From Bacillota bacterium (lineage in GTDB: Bacteria; Bacillota; Clostridia; Christensenellales; JAEXRW01), in NCBI GenBank assembly GCA_023454175.1, contig JAEXRW010000030.1:37289-101288 (forward strand): 64,000 nt of DNA. Direction: 5' to 3'. Positions 58,007-64,000 of the stretch are shown here, piece by piece. Positions within the stretch are counted from its first letter, which is position 1; every line of letters starts with the position of its first letter. The translations under genes were made by a program, and so were the position numbers. The notes under the pieces were generated by a model, which was not told where the DNA came from, did not search any database, and saw only the letters and a list, made by a program, of their open reading frames with translations.

Positions 58007-61000
58007 TTGAAGAAGACCGCATTCAGATTCGCGTCTATTTTTATTGCTCTTATGATGGCATTGGTGCTGGTGGGTCCTGCCGCGGTATTCGCGGAAGGGG
58101 AAGACGGCCAGCCAGGCACCGCCGAAATACAGAAATATACCGGCGGGGATCATGCCACAGGCCTGGAGGAAGCGACCGAAAAGGAGAAAGCAGCGTTTGA
58201 CAAACTCGCCATAGACGTATCCAGGGTGCTGCCCAATCAAACCTCCATCGCAGCGGCGAATACAGAAAGAAAAGTCGAGAGCCTGCCGCTCCTGCCCGCA
58301 AGCCTGGCGGCTCCCGACAGCAAGACGCTGCTGACAAAGGATGATGTAAATACCTACGGAGCCACGCCCGGTTTCGACTCGAATGAAGAACTCTACGGCG
58401 CGACCTATCCAAGCGCGACAGACCTCAGCGCGAAAACGTATTTCCCCCCCATAGGGAACCAGCTGGACCTGAATTCCTGCGCGAGCTTTACAACGACCTA
58501 TTACCTGATGACTTACCAGACGGCGAAAACGCGGGGGTGGGATGCCAAGAACAACAGCAACCTGCGGTTTTCCCCCAAATTCACATACAACCTGATCAAC
58601 GGCGGCGAAAACAGCAACACAAGCATGGAGGCCAACTTCCTGACGCTGCACTACAATGGCGCAATGCTCAATTCGCAGGGTTTTACCTATGACGGCAACG
58701 AAAAGGACTGGCCAACAAAAGCCAGCCAGTGGCGCGAAGCCATGAAATACAAGACGAATCTCTTCTCCGACGGGACCAGCCTGAAACCCTTTGGACTGAT
58801 AAAAGGTCTCAACACTACTGACAGAAACGGAAAAGTCACCGGTATCAATAACCTGAAGCAGAAGCTTGCGAATGGCGATATCGTAGTTATGGGAACACCA
58901 TATTTTAACGACTGGAAGTATACAACAGTAAGCAATATGGGCGGTACTTTGGACGACCCGTATGTAGGCCAACGGGCTGTGCCATATATGAAAGACAGTG
59001 GTAAATACTATGGTCATGCGCTCACCATTGTGGGATATAACGAAAACCTGTGGATAGACTGCAACGGAAACGGCGCAGTCGATACCAATGAAAAGGGCGC
59101 CTTCAAAGTGGTCAATTCATGGGGCACGGCTGCGAACGGCTGGCCGTATTTCTCCGGGGACGCCAAACGGACCCCCGGGACCGTATGGGTCTCCTACAAC
59201 GCTTTCCGGGACATCAGCAGCTATAAAGTGAAAGATCAAGGTAGTTATACATATATCCGCACGACAGATATTGCCGCGAACGACCAGTGCTATTTCCTCA
59301 TGGTACCCAGCAAGGATTATGTCCCGGCGCTGACCGCGGATGTGACCGTGACCACCAGCGACCGGTATGACCTCTCGGCTTATTTCGGGATCAATTATGC
59401 AGAAGCCACTGAGCCCATGCAGGACCACAGCTATACCAGCGGTGAATATAACGACTTCAATTACCTGCACTACATCAACGACGGGATCCTGTGGAACCAT
59501 CATTGGAGCGATGATATAGGGACAACCAAGGACCTGCCATTCCAAGGTGGAATCACTGTGGACCTGACGCCATACCTGTATGAGTATTACGCGTTCCAAA
59601 ACGCGGGCGGGCCGCTCGACATAAACCTGGGCATCCTGGACACCAGCAATACCGGAAGCCAGGAAGTGAATGCCGTAAAATTTAAAAATGAGAAGACAGG
59701 GCAAACCTTTAACGCACTGGAATTCACGGACCCCGCAACGGTAAACGATACCATGCGGTGGTTCTATGGCAGGAACGTGCTGAATCCTTCCGCTACCCGT
59801 CCGGCGGATGCCAACCTCACAGCGCTGGCAGATATGCCAACGGGTTCTGCACAGCATGTGACTTCCACCGGCCCGGCAAGCGTATGGGAGCGGAAGTTCA
59901 GGCCTGCGACTACGGCTGTTTACAGGTTATCCTACGCCAACGGCACGGCCTATACCAATATCGAGATCCTGAACAGCGCACGGCAGAGGCTCTACTGGGG
60001 GATGAACGATTCGGGAAAGAAGATCGAACAAAGGCTGTATGCAGGGAAAACGTACGTCATCCGGGCGTATTCATCCTCCGCCACCTCGACCTTCGACTTG
60101 ACGCTGGCCAAGGTGGGCGCGGACCTGGACCTGGACGTCTCAAACTGCTACCTGAGCGGGATCACACCCTCCATAGGCAGCCTCAAAGAAGTGTTTGACA
60201 AAGGCACCCTGGCATATACCATGGACCTGGCCGAAGCGCAGGCATCCGTCACCCTGTCCGCCGCAAAGGAAATGGCCGGCGCGACCGTGACGGTGGACGG
60301 GACTGCAAACGCAAAAACAGTCACCGTCGATACAGGGGAGACCAAAAAAGTAAACATCGTGGTAACATCGCAGGACATGCTGTATACCAGGACCTACACC
60401 GTCGCCGTAACGCGGGCCAAGTCCAGCGTTGCCACCCTTTCGGGCATCACAACGTCCGTTCCCGGGCTGAACCCGTCTTTTGCATCCGGAACGACCGAAT
60501 ACTCCCTGTCGATGCCTGAACTGACGGGCAGCGTGACCTTCACCCCCGTCAAATCCAACGCCCATGCCGATATGAAGATAGACAACGTACCGGCAGCCAG
60601 CAAAACCGTATCCCTGGCCAACGGGGGAAGCGTGGATGTGAAAATCCACCTAGTCTCGCAGAACGGCGTGAATACCGCTGACTATGTGATCCACTTGACA
60701 AGGGCGAAATCCAACAATTCGAAGCTTTCGGGTATCACGCTTTCCACGGGCAAATTGTCCCCGACATTCAACGCTGCCACCCAGGCCTATACCATATCAC
60801 TGCCGGAGAACACGGCCTCGGTCCTTGTCACCCCAGCCAAAGCCCTGGGCGTATCGGCGATGTCCATCAACGGCAACCCCGCGGCAGCCAATGTGACCCT
60901 GGCGCCGGACAACGGGAAGACTGCCACCGCGACCATCAAGGTGACTTCGCAGAGCGGAACGTCCAGTACCACTTATACTGTGAGCGCCACCCGCGCACCG

Positions 61001-61888
61001 TCCACGAACTATTACCTGTCCAGGGTGAATGCGACCAACGGCAAATGGAACAAATCGTTTTCACACAAGAGCACCTCCTATACGCTGAGCCTGCCTGAGG
61101 TCACGGGGAACGGCGTGACGACCCTCACGCCCATCCCGGAGAACCATAACGCCACCGTACAGTATATACGCGGCGGCAGCACGGTGACGCTCCAGAACGG
61201 CCAGAGCACCACCGTGAAGCTCAAGGTGACGGCGCAGTCCGGCGCCAGGAGATACAAGTACTATACGATCACGATCAGCCGGCCGAAATCATCGAACAAC
61301 AGGCTCGCCGCATTGACAGATAATCTCGGCAAGCTTTCACCCGCATTCAATCCGGCGGATACGGCCCGAACGTACTATACGCTGGCCCTAGGTGAATTTG
61401 ATACCGGTGTAACGATCAGAGCCAGCAAGCAGGAATCCCATGCCACACTGCGGATAGACGGCAGGATCGCAACAAGCAAGACGGTCAGCGTGAATCCCGG
61501 CAAGAGTACAGACGTAAAGATCAGCGTACGGTCGCAGTCCGGCAAGACCAAGACCTATACCGTCCACATCACACGGGCGCCGAGCACCAATACGAATCTG
61601 GCGTATATCAGGACAAATTCTTCGAGTTTCCCGGTTGACCCGGCATTCAATAAGAGTACCCTGGAGTACACTGTCAAACTGCCGGCCGGGATCTCCAGCG
61701 TAACGGTCTATGCCAAGGCGGAGAACGGATATGCAACGGTCACCATCAACAAAAAAAAGGCCACATCCCAAAGGATCTCGGTGCCGCTGAACGGGGAGCA
61801 AACGGTCTATATCGTGGTGACCGCACAAAATAAATCCATACCCCCGAAGCAATACAAGGTGCGCATCGTACGGGGGGCCTCTGTCTAA
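58007..61888 (+). CDS. Secreted papain-family (C1) cysteine peptidase with six cadherin-like repeats
   Basis: A 1293-residue secreted protein. Signal peptide about 1-25 (VFAE), a propeptide-like region to about 125, then a C1 peptidase domain with Gln152 and Cys158 in PPIGNQLDLNSCASF, His337 in YYGHALTIVGYNE and Asn370 in FKVVNSWGTAANG; the full catalytic set is present. A beta-rich middle (about 435-705) with a PPC-like segment follows. Six cadherin-like beta-sandwich repeats run from about 710 to the end, each with a L..I....G.L.P.F......Y...L pattern and spacer NVTL/VTVDTG. The TTG at 58007 has GGAG 8 nt upstream and matches the start of the paralogue at 8962; ATG at 57992 or 57998 lacks a site. 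The full-length relative at 8962-11970 lacks the catalytic residues. No sortase motif is seen. Confidence 0.9.
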   Translation: MKKTAFRFASIFIALMMALVLVGPAAVFAEGEDGQPGTAEIQKYTGGDHATGLEEATEKEKAAFDKLAIDVSRVLPNQTSIAAANTERKVESLPLLPASLAAPDSKTLLTKDDVNTYGATPGFDSNEELYGATYPSATDLSAKTYFPPIGNQLDLNSCASFTTTYYLMTYQTAKTRGWDAKNNSNLRFSPKFTYNLINGGENSNTSMEANFLTLHYNGAMLNSQGFTYDGNEKDWPTKASQWREAMKYKTNLFSDGTSLKPFGLIKGLNTTDRNGKVTGINNLKQKLANGDIVVMGTPYFNDWKYTTVSNMGGTLDDPYVGQRAVPYMKDSGKYYGHALTIVGYNENLWIDCNGNGAVDTNEKGAFKVVNSWGTAANGWPYFSGDAKRTPGTVWVSYNAFRDISSYKVKDQGSYTYIRTTDIAANDQCYFLMVPSKDYVPALTADVTVTTSDRYDLSAYFGINYAEATEPMQDHSYTSGEYNDFNYLHYINDGILWNHHWSDDIGTTKDLPFQGGITVDLTPYLYEYYAFQNAGGPLDINLGILDTSNTGSQEVNAVKFKNEKTGQTFNALEFTDPATVNDTMRWFYGRNVLNPSATRPADANLTALADMPTGSAQHVTSTGPASVWERKFRPATTAVYRLSYANGTAYTNIEILNSARQRLYWGMNDSGKKIEQRLYAGKTYVIRAYSSSATSTFDLTLAKVGADLDLDVSNCYLSGITPSIGSLKEVFDKGTLAYTMDLAEAQASVTLSAAKEMAGATVTVDGTANAKTVTVDTGETKKVNIVVTSQDMLYTRTYTVAVTRAKSSVATLSGITTSVPGLNPSFASGTTEYSLSMPELTGSVTFTPVKSNAHADMKIDNVPAASKTVSLANGGSVDVKIHLVSQNGVNTADYVIHLTRAKSNNSKLSGITLSTGKLSPTFNAATQAYTISLPENTASVLVTPAKALGVSAMSINGNPAAANVTLAPDNGKTATATIKVTSQSGTSSTTYTVSATRAPSTNYYLSRVNATNGKWNKSFSHKSTSYTLSLPEVTGNGVTTLTPIPENHNATVQYIRGGSTVTLQNGQSTTVKLKVTAQSGARRYKYYTITISRPKSSNNRLAALTDNLGKLSPAFNPADTARTYYTLALGEFDTGVTIRASKQESHATLRIDGRIATSKTVSVNPGKSTDVKISVRSQSGKTKTYTVHITRAPSTNTNLAYIRTNSSSFPVDPAFNKSTLEYTVKLPAGISSVTVYAKAENGYATVTINKKKATSQRISVPLNGEQTVYIVVTAQNKSIPPKQYKVRIVRGASV

Positions 61889-61935
61889 ACCTCATATACC
61901 GCAAAGAGTAAAAAAGGCCTTTACGGCCTTCTGAG

Positions 61936-62115
61936 TGTCAAAAAAGTGGCTATGCCACTTTTTTGAGTTTTACCATGCATGCAGGCTTGTTCACCACAAA
62001 CCTGCATGAGAGGTGTCATTTCTGACGTACACGCCGCCAGAAATGACGGATTTGATTTGTGATTGCTAATTTTAGCCAATTGCTTTTTTTCACTCAAGGT
62101 TTATTGATAGCCTGA
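61936..62115. repeat. Dispersed structured repeat, copy 2
   Basis: Second copy of the element at 54368. The opening hairpin has loop TAT instead of ATA, i.e. the exact reverse complement. It contains a further perfect hairpin GTCATTTCTG / CAGAAATGAC (10 pairs), which is decayed in copy 1, and TGCAGG/CCTGCA arms. It is flanked by AAGGCC/GGCCTT before and AAGGG/CCCTT with a T-run after, again parts of a terminator. The rest of the 61889-62272 gap shows no gene. Confidence 0.8.
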
Positions 62116-62272
62116 AGGGGACCGGAAGGTGCCCTTTTCAGCTCTTCGGTCAATCACCAAAGAAGTGTAGATTCATGTGGAATTACATGCTAATATAAAA
62201 ATGCTATTATCTGATCATTAAAAAAGAAATGCAATTGACCAATTCAATAAGAGCTTACAGGGGTTTAGAATC

Positions 62273-63835
62273 ATGAAAACAAACAAGGTAATCATCATCG
62301 GCGGGGGCCTTGCGGGGCTGCACTGCGGCCTGCTTTTGGCCAAAAAGGGGAAGGAAGTAACGCTCCTGGAACAGCACACGACGGTGGGAGGCCTGGCCGC
62401 AGGATTCAACCGGAAGGGCTACTATTTTGACAGCGGCATAGCCCGTTTTGCGGGCGCATCCCTGGCCGGATACTTCGAGGAAGCGGGCATCTCCAGCCTC
62501 GTGCCCCTGCAGGACCACCGCGCCTCGGTACGGATGGGCGACAAAACCTACAAGACCCGGACGGTGGCCGATTTCATCCAGGCCTGCGCCAACCATTTCC
62601 CTGCGGAAGCGGAAGCGCTTATCCGGCTCTACAACGAGAAGATCAAGGAGCCGGCCGCTTTCATGAGCCTGCAAAACCAATCCGGGATGCTATCCTACAA
62701 GGGCCCGAAAATGATGGGAAAAGCGTTTGCCACGATGGGGAAGACGATTTTCGGCGGGCATGCCGGGGGGATGGGCGCCCTGATGAAAAGCATGGACACA
62801 GACCTGCAGGACCTGCTGGAAAATTATCTCGGCAAAGATTCCCCGCTGGCTGATTACCTGATGCACATCACAGGAGACCTTTTCAACAAAGGGGGCAGAA
62901 ACAGCCTGATGAACCTCATCGGGTCGCTGTGCTCGGATCTCGAACTGGACAAGTATCCGCAAAACGGATTCCAGCACCTGTGCAACTGTTATGCCGAAGG
63001 AATCAAAAAGCATGGCGGAAAGATCATCACCGGCGCGAAGGCCCTGAAAATCCAGTGCAGCGGCCATACAGCCACGGCGGCGGAATATGCACTCAAAGGC
63101 CAGACGTTGACAGAAACGGGGGACGCCATCGTATATGCCGCGGACCTGTCCACACTGTATATGCAGTTACTGCATGGGATCAAAGACGAATCCGGCCTGT
63201 CCGGCAGGATCGCGGAACAGGAGACGACCGCGCCCGTGCCGATCCTGTACCTGGGCGTCAAACTGCGCGGGGACATCATCCGTGAACACTTCGGGGACGC
63301 GGAGGAACTGATATACCACCCCGAACGCGGTAAGCCCGCAGCGGAAGAGGACTACTATGCCGCGGCCCCCATGATCCTCCACTGCTCGTCCCTCAACAAC
63401 CCCGGGCACGCGCCAGCAGGGTGCAGCAGCATACAGGTGTACCTGGCCAGCCCGCCGAAAGGATGGATGGACAACTGGGGCATGGGAAACGGCGGGAAGA
63501 CCAACGAATACGGCGTTATCAAAAAGCAGGTGACCCGGGATGTGATGGAAAACATCACACGCGTCCTCCCCAAGTTGGAGGATGGAAGCCTGACCGAAGT
63601 ATGTGAACTGGGGACACCCCATACATTTGAGCGGTATACGGGCAACAAAGGGGGCGCACACTGCGCCTTCACCTGGGACCGGGCACTCAACAAAGTGAAT
63701 CCCCAGATGGGCCGGTACAACTGCCGCCATGCGACTATCGAGAACCTGTATACCATCGGGCATTGGACAGGCTACCTGGGCGGCGCAACAAACGCACTCG
63801 GGTCGGCAAGGCATGCGGCGGAGCTGATCAAATGA
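62273..63835 (+). CDS. FAD-dependent phytoene-desaturase-like oxidoreductase
   Basis: A 520-residue flavoprotein of the amine oxidase/CrtI superfamily. The dinucleotide motif is IIIGGGLAGLHCGLLLAKKG at the N-terminus, followed by LLEQHTTVGGLAAGF; the C-terminal FAD contact is YTIGHWTGYLGGATNALGS. Middle regions (PQNGFQHLCNCYAEGIKKHG, VYAADLSTLY) fit CrtI-like or prolycopene-isomerase-like proteins of anaerobes whose substrates are unknown. No carotenoid genes lie nearby. ATG behind AGGGG at 9 nt. Confidence 0.88.
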   Translation: MKTNKVIIIGGGLAGLHCGLLLAKKGKEVTLLEQHTTVGGLAAGFNRKGYYFDSGIARFAGASLAGYFEEAGISSLVPLQDHRASVRMGDKTYKTRTVADFIQACANHFPAEAEALIRLYNEKIKEPAAFMSLQNQSGMLSYKGPKMMGKAFATMGKTIFGGHAGGMGALMKSMDTDLQDLLENYLGKDSPLADYLMHITGDLFNKGGRNSLMNLIGSLCSDLELDKYPQNGFQHLCNCYAEGIKKHGGKIITGAKALKIQCSGHTATAAEYALKGQTLTETGDAIVYAADLSTLYMQLLHGIKDESGLSGRIAEQETTAPVPILYLGVKLRGDIIREHFGDAEELIYHPERGKPAAEEDYYAAAPMILHCSSLNNPGHAPAGCSSIQVYLASPPKGWMDNWGMGNGGKTNEYGVIKKQVTRDVMENITRVLPKLEDGSLTEVCELGTPHTFERYTGNKGGAHCAFTWDRALNKVNPQMGRYNCRHATIENLYTIGHWTGYLGGATNALGSARHAAELIK

Positions 63836-63885
63836 ATATGGGGAAATGCACCGGCGGGGATCAATAAAAATTGAGAATTGCACAT

Positions 63886-64000
63886 TTACATTTCAAGTGC
63901 AACACCCCTGCCAATATTTTTAAGAAATACTTCTGCAGGAGTCAGCCAGCCAAGTCGCTTTCGTGGGCGGTTATTGAGTAACCTTACCACATGATCTAAA
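63886..64000 (-). mobile_element. IS30-family transposase C-terminus and element end (cut by window edge)
   Basis: The minus strand encodes DHVVRLLNNRPRKRLGWLTP and AEVFLKNIGRGVALEM before the stop; the NNRPRKRLGW-TP-EVF end is typical of IS30-family transposases. The sequence after the stop (plus strand about 63868-63905, TTGAGAATTGCACATTT and on) looks like the terminal repeat of this family, and marks the left end of the element about 33 bp past the oxidoreductase gene. The remainder lies beyond the window. Confidence 0.85.

Overview
The window reads as a chromosome segment of an anaerobic, fermentative Gram-positive bacterium of the class Clostridia (Bacillota). The basis is: strong Shine-Dalgarno sites, T-box riboswitches, the cluster hprK-murB-PHP-rapZ-whiA-HPr/crh, WhiA, VanW-type and NlpC/P60 wall proteins, ECF-type vitamin uptake, a pyrophosphate-type phosphofructokinase and a MtrB/TRAP protein. 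Base composition is near 50% GC by eye. TTG start codons are unusually common; about ten genes have a TTG start placed correctly behind a Shine-Dalgarno site. The genus cannot be named from the sequence alone.

Layout. 1-8.7 kb: end of a nadA gene, then mostly secreted or membrane proteins (NlpC/P60 hydrolase, DUF3810 protein, an MFS carrier, a LysM-CAP protein, a CapA-like lipoprotein) and a short-chain dehydrogenase. 9.0-12.0 kb: a secreted papain-fold protein with beta-sandwich repeats that has lost its catalytic residues. 12.0-22.9 kb (minus strand): one nine-gene operon ilvB-ilvN-ilvC-ilvD-leuA-cimA-leuC-leuD-leuB for leucine, valine and isoleucine, led by two tandem T-boxes that both read a leucine CTC codon. 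23.6-26.7 kb (plus strand, divergent): a phenylalanine-type T-box in front of a phenylacetate-CoA ligase, then a separately promoted MFS transporter. 26.8-40.4 kb: uvrC, a HAD phosphatase, hprK, a solute-binding-like protein, murB, a PHP hydrolase, rapZ, whiA, a Crh-like HPr, dnaE, mtrB, a DUF2007-like protein and a thioesterase-fold protein. 40.6-50.0 kb: VanW protein, ECF S-component, an ECF sigma factor with a DUF4349 lipoprotein, polA, coaE, a lytic transglycosylase and a peptide-binding lipoprotein. 50.0-52.6 kb: an isoleucine-type T-box in front of an XRE-cupin regulator and an acyl-CoA synthetase. 52.8-64.0 kb: yjbQ, PPi-type pfk, a GNAT acetyltransferase, a two-metallopeptidase fusion lipoprotein, an apparently active papain-family paralogue of the 9-kb protein, an FAD oxidoreductase and the edge of an IS30-family element. 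Two copies of a structured repeat of about 175-180 bp lie after pfk and after the papain gene.

Three points stand out. First, two acid:CoA ligases are placed under starvation-sensing T-boxes (Phe and Ile) beside a leucine-controlled biosynthetic operon. This suggests that carboxylic acids are salvaged to amino acids by ligation to CoA and reductive carboxylation, rather than that amino acids are degraded. Second, there is a protease/pseudoprotease pair: one secreted papain-like protein keeps Cys-His-Asn, and its paralogue has Met-Met-Thr at the same positions. Third, several family members have altered key residues: a Crh-like HPr with Arg15 but Ser46, a thioesterase-fold protein without its Asp, a ketol-acid reductoisomerase with no basic residue in its cofactor loop, and an M28 peptidase fused to a second HExxH peptidase. 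All assignments rest on reading motifs by eye; no database search was run.
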